A stretch of DNA of 64,000 nucleotides from Verpa conica. Taxonomy: Eukaryota; Ascomycota; Pezizomycetes; Pezizales; Morchellaceae. Shown piece after piece: positions 38,601 through 50,336 of this stretch. Where the stretch lies: positions 124,001-188,000 of the forward strand of contig JAUFSD010000003.1 of NCBI GenBank assembly GCA_033030425.1, in the 5' to 3' direction. How positions within the stretch are numbered: position 1 is the first letter of the stretch; each line of letters begins with the position of its first letter. The notes beneath the pieces are model-generated. The model saw nothing but the letters and a program-made list of their open reading frames with translations, was not told where the DNA came from and searched no databases. The position numbers were made by a program, and so were the translations under genes.

Positions 38601-39389
38601 GGGGACTTGAAGGGTGGAAAGAAAGGATCTACGTTCGTGGTAGGTAGGCCAAGTAATAAAATCTCAGTCAAGTTATTACCTTGATCTGAAATGTGGTACC
38701 AACCACAGAGACTCTCCGGAGAAATAAGCAATTACGTCTCTCATGGTGTATTGACGGGTAATCCTTTGACTCTAGTAGGTGTAATCGATGGAAGGGTTGG
38801 AGTAGCTTATCAGTACCTATAGGTGTCAGCGGGGACGTGGTATTCTTTAAGATTCCTTGTGTTATACGTCAAGGTTCCGGAGGTCTACATATTCGGAATG
38901 AGTCCCGAGGGCTGGGCACACATTTAAGCAAGTAAGCGACCGCGCCTAGTGTGACAGTAACGGAAGCGTACCCCAGAATTAGGAATATTTGCTCCTACGC
39001 CGAGATCTCGCTTTTCTGCTTATCTGCATGGGTGGAATAGACCGCATGGGCAATTTCCTGCCCATTCACCCTGCAACACCACGAATTAGATGCGGGGAAT
39101 TGACCGAGTTTCGTGATAATGGAGATGTGGAGTGTTATTTTGGACAGTAGAGTTAATGAGGGAAAAACTCCGACCTTGTGGGGCAAGATAGACCGGTCAT
39201 CCATTAGGCGCACCTATTGACATCATTTATTTTTGCTCACTTGAGGTTCAAGGTGAACTATAAAAGCCGTCCTTCGCTAGGTTATTTCGTAATACCAGGC
39301 CGCTACGAAAAAGACACTTGTCTGGAGTAGCCTTCTCCTTCACATCTCTCGCCTCTTTTCCTTTTGGCAACACATAAAGCAAAGCCATC
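35648..39389. other. 3.7-kb gene-free region
   Basis: After the ERV25 terminator-like T-rich stretch no gene is supported; frames stay below 100 codons. It contains a long imperfect hairpin (36395-36470), several TACATGTA-like words (near 37226 and 37749) and AT-rich decayed sequence. The last few hundred bases include the promoter of the carboxylate transporter. Confidence 0.5.
36395..36470. repeat. long imperfect inverted repeat (foldback)
   Basis: TAACAAAAAGATATG (36404-36418) is the exact reverse complement of CATATCTTTTTGTTA (36446-36460). Pairing extends outward through GCCAAAG (36395-36401) and CTTTTGGC (36463-36470) with one small bulge, giving a stem of about 22-24 bp around a loop of about 27 nt. 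It may be a MITE/foldback remnant or a structured transcript. Confidence 0.6.
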
Positions 39390-41184
39390 ATGACGGAACC
39401 TTCAAGAGCTTCGAGGATCTCGAAGCATATCAAAGAGATATTCACCACAGGAGAAGGCAACTACATCAATGAAAATGGGGAAACTGTATATGGCAAGCTC
39501 CCTAGAACAAAGGTTGAAAATCCGATTAAAACTATCTGTCGACCAACGGCTATGAACTACCTGTTTTTCTTCGTCGGCTGGGTTCGTAAACAATCATCTA
39601 ACTCTCCTCGGGGCGAAAGAGTACTAAGAAATACCTAGATGGCATGGACAATGGATGGATATGATTTCCACACAGTCTCCCTCTCCCTCTCTAGATTGGC
39701 AGTATACTACGACCAACACAGAGAACATATAGCGACATCAATCACACTTACCCTTCTTTTTCGTTCAGTCGGCGCCGCTATCTTCGGAATCGCTGGAGAT
39801 CTCTATGGACGTAAATGGCCGATGATCATTAATCTGATAATCATTGCTGGTTTGCAGTTAGCTACAGCATTCTGCAAAACGTTTGCAGAGTTTTTAGGAG
39901 TGCGTGCGTTGTTTGGTATTGGAATGGGTGGTATCTGGGGTCTTGCAGCGTCCATGGGTCTTGAGAGTGCGTCTCCCTACCCATAAAAGATAAAACAACT
40001 TATTGACATTAGTAAAAACTGGTAGATATGCCTATGGAAGCCAGAGGACTTTTCTCGGGGATCCTACAACAAGGCTATGCTCTTGGCTACCTTATTGCAG
40101 CAATCTTCAATCTTTACATCGTTCCTGGTTCTCCACACAGCTGGAAGGTCCTGTTCTATATTGGTGCTGGTCTCACGGTTGCCGTAGCCGTCGCCCGTTG
40201 TTTCTTCCCAGAGTCCAAACAGTTCATTGAGGCAAAGAGAAATGGTGAAGGAGCACAAGGGAAGCAAAAAGTAAAGCTCTTCTGGGCAGATGGAAAGAAG
40301 ATTATGAGAGAATACTGGAAGAGGGCTCTTTATGCTATTATCATGATGGGTATGAAGCCTTTGGGGTTCACCTACCGTGTACCTCTTTTCCCTAAAATAC
40401 TCAAAGCTAATTATACTTTAAAAAGCCCTTTTCAACAGCATGTCACACACATCGCAGGATATGTACCCAACATACATGCAACAGACTAAAGGTTTTACAC
40501 CCGAGATGTCATCCAAAGCAACTATCATTGGAAAAACAGGTGCCCTCGTTGGTGGAACGGTAAATATATCACCTCTAATCGCAAATACAAACACATACTA
40601 AAACAATCTAAATCTTTTAGTTTTGTGGTTATTACTCGCAGTTCTTTGGCCGCCGTCTTACAATAATAATTGCTACAATCTGCGGTGCATGCTTGATCCC
40701 CTTGTGGGTCCTTCCTAACAGCTGGGGGTCACTTACAGCCGGCGCCTTTCTTATCCAGTTTATGGTTCAAGGTGCATGGGGAGTTGTGCCAATCCATCTT
40801 CAAGAGCTTGCGCCTCCTCAATTCCGCTCTTCATTTCCGGGTATTGCATACCAGCTAGGCAACATGATTTCCGCGCCGGCTGCTCAGATTGCATCTGCCA
40901 TCTCCGAGAAATTGATTATTTATGTCAACGGCGAGGAACGTCCAGATTATGGCAGCACACAAGCAGCCATGATGTCGGTCATTTTCGTCCTGCTCTGTAT
41001 CTGGATTGCATGCGGTACCGAACAACGTGGAAGTCACTTCGAACTCGCGGCAGCTGCTGGAGGGGATCAATCCCATGAGAACAAGTTGAGAGCTACCGAG
41101 GAATTTGAAATGGGTGGAAAGTCAAGTGGCCACGTTGAGACTGTTGAGAGTCGAGAAAGGGATATTGACCGGGGCAAGAATTGA
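39390..41184 (+). CDS. JEN1-like carboxylate:H+ symporter (SHS family MFS)
   Basis: Major facilitator of the sialate:proton symporter family (TC 2.A.1.12) that includes yeast lactate/pyruvate permease Jen1. Exons 39390-39581, 39639-39966, 40026-40349, 40426-40559, 40621-41184 encode 513 residues. Family landmarks: NYLFFFVGWMAWTMDGYDF at the first span, AGDLYGRKWPM loop 2-3, GIGMGGIWGLAASMGLE, MPMEARGLFSGILQQGYALG and, in the C-half, FNSMSHTSQDMYPTYM, SQFFGRR and IHLQELAPPQFRSSFPG. About 12 membrane spans. The first donor is the unusual GTTCGT. The substrate could be lactate, pyruvate or another short acid. Convergent with the hydrolase gene, 178 bp away. Confidence 0.9.
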
Positions 41185-41272
41185 GGCCTAGGAATCATTT
41201 CAGTCTGGGGATGGTTAACGTTATATTCCTGGATCTTGTTAAAATAACGATTATGAGCTGCATATATGTATC

Positions 41273-41278
41273 AATAAA
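41273..41278 (+). terminator. probable poly(A) signal AATAAA of the carboxylate transporter
   Basis: AATAAA lies 89 nt after the stop codon in an AT-rich stretch just before the convergent gene ends at 41363. No transcript evidence. Confidence 0.4.
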
Positions 41279-41362
41279 AGCCAATTTTTGAAGCAAAGAT
41301 TATGCCAGTAAAAGTGATATTTAGCTACGAGTTACCAATTTAAAGGGGAGAAGAGTATGATC

Positions 41363-42451
41363 CTACAACACAGAAGAAGTTTTAGATTCAACTTCATCGG
41401 AACGACCTTCACTATTTCCATCCACAACACACCGATTCACAAACTTGCTTAACTCCCTAACCATCTCTGAAGTGCATTCATGGCCAATCCCTGGGTAAAC
41501 GATATCTGTCAACTCCCCCTCGAAAGCACCAGTTGAATGTGCTTCTTTTAGAGCTTTCAAGAATGGCTCTCCACAGGCATAGGGCACCAATTTATCCGCC
41601 CCTCCCGACAGCGTCAGTACCTTCTTTCCCTTCAACAACCCTCTCCTTGTGATTTCGTCAATTCCAATTGCAGCTGGATCAACCTGGCGCACCACACCCA
41701 AAAAATTCTCTGGAAATTCCTTCGACCGGAACAACCCCTCGACACCACACTCCAGCTTCGATTTCTCAGCACGGTGTTTCATCAACCGGACATAGTCCGG
41801 GCACCCAATAACGGCTACACCAGCAGTAATTCGAGGCTCGTGTACGAGCGCGAGGTAAACCGAGTGCCCACCTAGAGACACACCGGCAACAATGTGCTGG
41901 GTCAAGGTATACGGAGAGTGATATGTCGGGAAAATATACGCCGGGAGATAAGAAATTATCGTCGATAGATCAATCTGAGTCCCATGATAGATCGAAAACA
42001 TGTCTGGTGCGTGGGTTGGATTCGAACTCCGCCAGTCCATATTCGCCAATTTATTAACCTAGATAGTTTCAATAATTATTATTTATTTATTTTTTTTTAG
42101 CTAAAAGCTCATAACTCCCCCCCCCCCCCTCTCCGCAGAAAAGAAAGAAAAAAAACCTACTTCTCGCTCTCCATGGTTACGTTGATCAAAAGCTACACAA
42201 ATCAAGCCTCTTTTCACCGCATTCTTAGAGTCGTAGTGATCTCCAAGAACGGTCTTCGCTATGCCTGCCATGTATGTATGGTCGCAGAGCCGGGGGTTTA
42301 AAAGGTAAAGACATGATACTTCTGTTTTGCTTGTGTTCTTTGGGAGTTGTTCAAGACCGTAAACTACTACAGTGATGCCAGCAATCGCGTACGTTGTTAC
42401 ACTAACGTCAAGCGATAAGGCGCTAGGGCTTCCGGCTGGTTGTGGAATCAT
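41363..42451 (-). CDS. alpha/beta hydrolase
   Basis: Serine hydrolase fold protein, substrate unknown. Exons 42451-42161 and 42058-41363 encode 328 residues. The strand-turn motif FDQRNHGEREVNKLANMDW spans the exon junction; the nucleophile elbow is GVSLGGH; the acid is probably in LSGGADKLVPY and the His in PGIGHECTSEMV. It resembles a group of uncharacterised fungal hydrolases with NHG...N..W...NP.HA.DM signatures. No signal peptide is evident, so a cytosolic location is likely. The intron has donor GTAGGT and a T-rich tract. Convergent with the carboxylate transporter; co-function is not shown. Confidence 0.85.
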
Positions 42452-43324
42452 CTTTGAGAACAGTGGTGATTAGGGAATTGAAATTGGGGAATCGAAATAG
42501 AGGTGGTTTATAAAGCCAGGCAAGGATGAGAACTGCAAAACACGGAACCCATGGTTCCGACAGTCCGGGTATCCGAACCGCGGTTAATCACTATTAATCA
42601 CTCGATGTAAGTCAAGCTCTAAGTTTCGACAGCTAGCCACTTTGATTATATGATTTACGAATCTTAAATTTTTGGTAAAAATAGCAATGCCTCCTGTTGA
42701 TACCGGTAAAAGTACGAGCGGTGAACCTTAAGCAAGCTTATGTGAAGTTTCGGCACATGTGAAACAAATTTCATAAGAACTTTAGAATACTTTGAGAGAC
42801 AAAAAACAAAAAACAATACTATGCCAAAGTAAACATAACCTCCCAGCTATCCAGTTATTCCCCATCGCTACCCAAATGAGCTTTGTTTCCCTACTACGTC
42901 TTCCATGTACATCCTAAGGAGAGAGAAATGAAAGAATACCAAATACCAACTCCAGTCCCCCCCCTCACTTTCCGACCATGTACCAACCCACCGGCCTAAC
43001 CACCCAGATCCATAGTTCCATCATATTGCCATATGGAGAACGAAAAGAAGGACATAAAACATAGGAAAGAAAAATCAGATACACCGGTAACCTAAACAGA
43101 GGAACAAACAAAGATAGGAAAGCCACCGTAGGTTGTTAAAAATGTGAATAATAAAATCCCACATAAGTCGATAAAAACAAATGAAATTTCCTAGACAGGT
43201 TCTTTGTAAGTTTAGAGTGGAAGGCCGGTAAGAAATATAAGAGAAAAATAGATAAAAGGGTAGGGTGAAAAAAACAGAAAACCACCTGAACGGACAAAAT
43301 AGGAGAATCCCAATATCAACCAAG
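42452..43324. other. spacer between hydrolase and FHA genes
   Basis: About 870 bp, no gene. The part close to 43325 is probably the FHA gene's 3' untranslated region on the minus strand; the other end is the hydrolase promoter. Confidence 0.5.
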
Positions 43325-46300
43325 TTATGGGGCAGTTGCGACTAGAGCAGCAAACATGCCAACACCACCGACAATAGCACCGGCCAAGGCAGTGGCAGCG
43401 AACCTTGCAATTTGTTGACCATTGCTGCCTGTCCTCGCCTTCTTCCTCGCAGGTTCGTCTCCGACCTCACTTTCCATCCCTGGCGTCTTTACCTCAGCTG
43501 CAGAGACCTGCACTGCAGTATTTGTGGTAGTGGCAGGAACGCTGTCCGATTTTTGGTTCTCTTCTGTGAGGGAAGGCTCAAGTACGAGCTGCCCACCCTC
43601 CTCTCCCTCATTTCCTTCTTCTTGAGGTTCGAGATCATCATCCGTTTCATCCATGATATCAGAGTCGAAATATTCGACAACAGGGTACTTTTGCTCTGGT
43701 ACCTCCTCTGGGAGTATGGTGGAAATCTCCTCGTGCTTACGTTTGGATCCTGTAGCTGGCGAAGAAGGGTTAAGAAGATCTGCCATAGACTTCTCCTTCC
43801 TAGTCTGAGATACCGGGCTTGCCGGGACATTGGCTGTATGATTAGGAGTAGACAACTGTCCAGGACTTTGAACGATTCTACAAGGTAGACTGATCAAAGG
43901 ACGGGTAGGGTAGAAAGTACCAGTTGCTGCCACCTGAGGTCGTGGAGGAGTGACGATATTCTCATTCACGAGATTGCTGATAGAAAACCCACGAGACTTT
44001 GTGAAATCGCACTTCCCAGCCTCAGATGCACTTGTTCTTCCAAGATGGGAATTATTGGAAGATGTGACAGAAGATGAGGCAACGGCGAAGACCCTCTGAG
44101 ACGATAAAAATGGAGCCTCGTCATTCCGAAGTGAGCCGCTACCATATTCGCTCACATCAGTGCGGATATCATCCTCTCCAAATTCACACTCCAAGTCATC
44201 CCCATATTCCTCAAGGTCAAGATCAAGGTTTGTATCGTCTATATCCTCCTCGGCTCCACTTCCCTTGTGTTGCTCCTCATTCTCTTCCTCTTCATCATAT
44301 TCCCCATCCTCGTCATGCACAATCTCATCACCCCACTGCGCGTCGGAATCTTCCTCCTCTTCCTCCTCCTCCTCATTCTCACAGTTAACTTCACCCTGCT
44401 GCCACCAACTTGAAAACCTGGTTTCAAAGGCTTCTTTGTTTTTCTCACTACTAGGTACAGCGTCTTCTAGAAGTCTCTTTGCCTGTGAAGACACGGTTGG
44501 TGGTGGAGATGGCATGGCTTCATCACTAGTCCTCGGGAGCACAGCAATCGGCTTCGTTTTCTCGGACTCTAGAATGTTCGGGAATAAACCTGGTGATTCC
44601 TTTGGTATCTCGTTACTCTTTGATCCATGCACCCACGGCATACCATCAACAATGTACGGTTGCGGAGGAGGCGGCGACTTTGATGCCGAACGGAAGCTAG
44701 GAGGGCAAACGAGAGCCAGCTCATCCCGAGTTGGGTGGATTCCATTAACAGCACGTGTATCTCTTGCCCGGTTGCTGTTGATTTCCCTAGCCTCAAAATA
44801 TTCCTTTTTATGGTCCATACCGCCAATCCCAATCTGTGCCATATCGGAATAAGTAGAGAAAGGAATGCCCTTCGGAGCAGGATTATTTTCGCCTAACCAA
44901 TGGATATGTGATGCCCCGGAAGGTGTTTTCTTGATGATGGCCTCATGGTGTATCTTTGAAATAGGTGGGAGCGTAGCAGATGGAGATGGCGGTGTAGGCG
45001 CCTGCATGGCAGCAACAGCTGCATGAGTCAACTCTTCAATAGGAGATCTAAAACTCGGTTTAGATGGAGACGGCGCTAAAATTGAATCAAGGGGAGCAGC
45101 CGGAATCTTAGAGCTCATCACTTCAGGAGGTGACATGGGCCTTGGTTCTACTTGGGAGTGCGTGTTGGCAGTATCTCCGTATGTATTCATCAGTTCACGG
45201 AACGTATTTTCCTTCTCCTTCATCTCGAAATCTTTCATATCTTGATCTTCCTCCCCGTCTTCCTCTTCCTCTTCCTCTTCCTCTTCCTCCTCCTCCTCCG
45301 AAGATATTTGTCCCTCTTCTTCCTCGTCGTCATCCTGTTCGACATCATCTTCGATGTCGATACAGTCACGTAGTTCATCCTCATCATAAAACATCTCTTC
45401 GTCGTCGTCGTCAATCACAATGGTTTGTTTGGACTTTGACTCAGATGACCCTTTAGATGACTTGGCCGTAGCTTGGAATTTCTCTTTCGGGATAACCTCG
45501 ACTTCAATGTCACTCAGCGTCAGATCATAGGTATAGAAATCGTACTCAGGTAAAGATTTCCTGGTGCTCTTCTTACCCGAATTTCCATCCTTTTCGCTTT
45601 CATCGTGAGGGGTGGGTTCTGCTGCCTTATTCATCAAGCTCCCAATTGAAACTCTTTGGTCACCAGTCGCACGCATTCCAGAAAACTCGGGGTTAGTCTC
45701 AAGGACGTTGTTGTCTTTCTTGGACGTCATCTCGTTGATTTTCTTCTTGAGTTGCACCATACGTTCCACGTCTTTCGTCAAAGCTTCAACCGACATATCC
45801 TTTGTGCTCCGCTCATGGCTGACTGGGATATCCTCGTCCATGAAATAAGATGGTTTTGAGGTAGATGCACCGACATATGCCGGCTTTATATTTTGGGTGA
45901 CCGGTGAGCTAGTAGAAGAGCTAGGTGAGGAAGATTCACCAGAAGAGGAAGCTTTGTCTTCATCTGAAGGAGGAAGATCCAAGTAGGACATATCCACTTG
46001 TTCGTCTTCGTCTTCGTCATCCTCTTCTTCATCTTCTTCCTCATCGAAATCCTCCCCTGAGGCATACGTGATATCTTCCGTAGTCACACCATAACCGCGG
46101 CTCTTACCTTTCTCGGTTATACCGAAGTTTGGAGTCTTTGGTGGACTATAAGAATTATGAGCACTCCTCAGTCAGTATCAAGGAGCGGGGTAAACATACG
46201 TCATATCTTCCCACTCAATATCGCAGCGAAAGGTCTTTGGCGGGAAAACCTCTTCGCCTCTTGTAACCTCGCAGCCAAAAGTTACTTCAGTTCCTTGCCG

Positions 46301-46953
46301 GAGCTCTGCAGTTTCCTCTTCCAGTAGCTGTAATCCGTTTACGAAGGTACCGTGCATAGATTTTGTGTCTTTGATTATGATCTAGAAAGCTTTGTAAGTA
46401 ACCGGAGTAGCCAAACGGGAGATGGGAGATATAAGAGGAGGATGGTCATTTTTTTTTTCCAATGAGACCAATTTAGAACGGTTCTAAGAAGAAACAACTA
46501 GGCAGATGCCGTAATAGTGAAGTAACTGTGACCACTAAATTTAAAAAAGACTAGGGTAGAAATAGAAGATTGTTGTAATTTGTAGGACTTTAGTCCCTCA
46601 AGAGCTCGAAGCTTCTATGCAAGCCCAAATACCAAAAAATATAAAATATTTGTCCTTACCTTCCGTGTCGGCTCTAGAATCAGTCGAACTTCAGCATGTG
46701 CTCGGCTCATGACTGCCGACTCAAAGAAACCATTATTTCGGTCGGCAACCAAGCCCTTCGATGCGTTCCTGCTACTCCTACCGATCGGTTGGATAGATGT
46801 TTCTGGTGTTAGAGTGATTGTCCGGGCAAAGTCTGAACCACTACTAGAGAAACTAGTGAAAATTGGAAAAGCGCCTGGAGGGGCTGATGCCAACTTTGAC
46901 TGGGAGTTTGGATGAGGGTGGAGGTGGAGGTTAGCTGTTAATCGAGTTAGCAT
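43325..46953 (-). CDS. FHA-domain protein with acidic body and C-terminal membrane anchor
   Basis: Phosphothreonine-binding FHA protein, probably tail-anchored; possibly part of a STRIPAK/SLMAP-like or nuclear-envelope pathway, which is inference. Exons 46953-46660, 46381-46200, 46145-43325 encode 1098 residues. FHA at about 45-165 with Gly58-Arg59 (PIGRSS), Ser83-Arg84-x-His86 (MSRAHAEV) and SMHGTFVNG (107-115 region), where the first Asn of the usual SxNGT is His. A long disordered body has many Asp/Glu runs (for example near 45250-45300 and 44350) and a probable basic nuclear signal (EPARKKARTG). The last residues, IARFAATALAGAIVGGVGMF, form one hydrophobic span ending four to nine residues before the stop. 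Clear SLMAP coiled coils were not seen. Confidence 0.85.
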
Positions 46954-49900
46954 ATTTGGCGAAGGAGCAGAAAGATGGCAAGATGATAGGAGTTTAAGAA
47001 GGGGATTTGAGAGTGCAAGAGAAGGGAGTATAGTAATTTTTTTTTTCTTCTTTCCCTCTCCCCCTCTCGCCCCTCCCCCCCCTCCTATCTCTGTCTATCG
47101 TGTTCTCTGACCCTCCTATGGGTGCTTTTCACAACTCACCTCTAAACATCTTGTCACGATTGGTATGCTCCCCCAGCGATCTGTGCAAAAGAAATAAAGA
47201 AAAGTAAGAGAAGTGACTCGTTTAATTATCGGATAAATTTTTTTTTTTTTTTTTTTGCTGTCAATAAGATAGTTTCTTGTTCGTAGCAGGCAAGTTGGCA
47301 ATATAGGTAGTGCACAAGGATTTTCTATGGTTGCGAGAGAGTCTGTGGAAATATGGTGACGCACAAGCACTAGAATGAGACTCCAGAGCGTACAGTCAGA
47401 AAGAGACTACCGGCCCACACCGAGAAGCTGTGGTGAGGGGAGCCGATAATGATGATGTCTGTATTAGGTAGCAGTTTGGCTAGTTTCAAGAGCAACACGG
47501 AGTCAAACTTTGAGTCTCGAACTCGATAGGCTTTCCGCAGTTTTCTTTCCAGAGAATTCACGATAAACTCCGCAACAAATCGCTTCCCTCAGAGAACTGA
47601 GGAGGAGAATAAGGCGGAGAGAGAGCGAGTGAGTGAACAAGCGGGATGAGTGAGAGGAGGGGAGGGGGAGTCAAAGTTAAGGCGGGGCGCAGAGTACAAC
47701 AGCAGCCCTCCTCTCACAGAGGAGCTGCGCATAAGTATTGAGGCGGTCTCAGTACTGGGAGTGGCCAATCAGAGGGCCCCGCACTAGGCCATAACGGGGC
47801 CATTTAGCACTATTTGCGGCTCCGAAGACTCACTCTGACCTAAATTTACAAGGATTTGCTACTGATTAAACACCCTTATCGGATACGCAGCGGATAGAGC
47901 ACCACGACTACAGGCTACGGCAGCGAAAGTGCAACATTGAGGAATTCCTTGAATGTGGCCATATCATGGCAGCAAGGAGAGAGCCCCTCAGTTCCGATCC
48001 CAATCTCCAGCTGCGGGGGCCGTAATTCCACTAGAAAAGAGGGTAAACTGGAAGAAACACAGGAGTTGGGGGAGGGATGCCTCGCTACTAGTCCCACTGT
48101 GTGCCTTTTTGTCGTATGGACACCTGACTGACCGATTGCTATAATTTACCCTTGTACTTGAGCCAGGCTACAGCCTTGGAGGTGGGGTGGTTACCTACAG
48201 GCTAACGATCATGCTCGTGAGCTCCCCCCCCATTAGCCTAGGTAAGGTACTGCTCATAGGTAGCTCTACCGGGCATCATACGTCGCTGGGCCTGTAAGAA
48301 TATAGGTAACTTCGTGCCCGGATTCATCCCCGATTCCTTCACCTTGATTGGCCTGCGACAGAAGTACTACGACGACGATCGCGGCAGGGAGCTCCAGTTG
48401 CGATTCCGAAACCCTCCTCCCATAACCTGGAGGCTCACGTGCCCTTATCAGTCACATATATCAACTGCATGTAACAAAACAAATTGAAGCCTCCTACCCT
48501 CTAACTTAGTCTCCTACATAACCTCACCTCCATACACATCGGAGCCAGGAGAGAAAGCTCGATAGTTTGGATTTCTTTCATTGTAAAAAACTGAAATGCT
48601 TTGCTGGAAAGTATAGCCCATGGCTGCTGGCGTGAGACAGACATCGGGACACGGAAGTGAGACTCCCGAACCTCTTTTAAGAATACTCAACTGCACTTGC
48701 CTTACCAATCAAAAAAAAAATAGAACTACCTACGTGCGTCTTTGAAAGGATATCGCTCAGCTCACATCCGTGATTATTGATGACTACATGTACTACTCTG
48801 TTTACTCGAGTCAAGACCCCTTCAATTTCGAGACCTTAGTTCTCTCTTTAACCTAGTAACATGAGCTTACCTTTTACTGAGACAAGTGAGTTTTTTGAAT
48901 AGTGAAATATATCTTCTCACAGCCCTGATATTATATCTATATCTTAACTCTCAATTATGCGACCAGTATAGTCTCAACTAGTGCTTATGGGGGAATGTGT
49001 TCTCTCTCCTTTTTCGACCTATATCTCCCCCCCTCTCCTCTCCATTGGCCCACCTAGATGACCCTGACAGTTGTCCGATAAATAATGGTAGCTCTAAATG
49101 ACAAAGTGCCGTGGAAAGAACACCCGGAGCCATAAAAATGATTACGTAGAGAACAACAAAGACGCAATCATCTTCATTCATTCAGTAATCCTTTTTTTTT
49201 TGTGATGATTCAGCATTCTCAACTGAAATCGATTTCAAGTTGCTCTTTACAAAAGCTTACGCGGGCACCCTCCCTCATGATAAATCTTTCGGCCACGTTT
49301 TTAACCCTCGTTGCCACACATGCACAATCTCTCGCCTCCTCCCCCAATACTTGATCATGATACTACAATTTTCATGAAGAAACAAGAACTACATTAATCC
49401 TGGGTCTATATTTTTATAAATCAAAAAAAAAAGGTGTGGTGGGGGTGGGGTGGGGGGGGAGAGGGGAGGGAGGTTAACTGAGGGGGGGAATTGTAGCGAG
49501 TAAAACTTTTGAAATTAACGCGACGTGGACAAAATTTAGCTCTACAAGTAGTTGAATCAATGACGATTTACTCCGGCTTCAAAGATCCATAGTTAATTAC
49601 AGAACCATCTCCTACGAACATCGTTAACCGCGGGGGACGGAAGGGCTCTCCCTTTTTCTTTCCTATATATCTACATCTTACATAGTTTTAGGTTAGTTAA
49701 CTTACATAGGCATGGGTTTTCAATCAGCCTCGGGTTCCTTCTCTTCAAAATGATACCAGTCATGTTAGTTATAATAGCCATGAGGTATTGTCCATACGGA
49801 AGCAGTAAATAGACTAGGGGGTTAGTGCTAAAAAGCAATACTTGAGCCAATGCTACTAACCTCGGGTGTCCCGAAAGATATGACATACCTAACTCTCCTG

Positions 49901-50336
49901 GGTTGCAGGGCCGAGGAAAGACCTAGGCTCATACGTTATACCCTAACGATAATGAATTGAGCTAAACCACTGCCAAGAGGTATGAAGAGCAAAGAACAGA
50001 GAATCACAACTACATAAAAGGTGCAAGATGCTTTTAAGATTAAGAGGTTATCAATTGAACGAGTGAGGAGTTGTGAACGAAAACAGTTAACGATATGGCT
50101 CCAATTCTACCCTTGCATTTACTTTTGCAGGTGCGCTATAGTCCATCTATTACACGCAAAACTCGCAACAATATTCTACTTTCAAAGTACACAATGTGTT
50201 CTATCAAAAATCGCTTCCGAAAGACAAGGAGGCAGGAAAACGAAAACACCGCCAGCTGAAAAAAAGAGATACTGCCGTACATAAAAACAGATCAACCCCC
50301 CCGCTAGAAAAGATAACCCCCTCATCCTCATAATCT
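46954..50336. other. 3.4-kb region upstream of the FHA gene
   Basis: No gene supported. Immediately upstream of 46953 lies a long CT-rich promoter/leader with T tracts (near 47036 and 47239-47256). A CCAAT word is at 47765-47769. Further on are simple-sequence stretches, including the G-rich run at 49433-49488. Remaining open frames are under 90 codons. Confidence 0.5.
49433..49488 (+). repeat. G-rich tract with G-quadruplex potential
   Basis: After an A10 run there are at least six runs of three or more G within about 55 bases (GGGGG, GGGG, GGGGGGGG, GGGG, GGG, GGGGGGG). Such spacing satisfies the simple G-quadruplex rule on the plus strand. It is intergenic. Confidence 0.7.

Noticed and set aside
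44160..44852. 230-codon Ser-rich plus-strand frame
   Set aside because: Antisense of the acidic region of the FHA gene; GAA/GAG runs read as Ser/Phe on the other strand.
49890..49985. Possible tRNA on the minus strand (TTTAGCTCAATT)
   Set aside because: A-box-like word only; no B box or cloverleaf could be formed.
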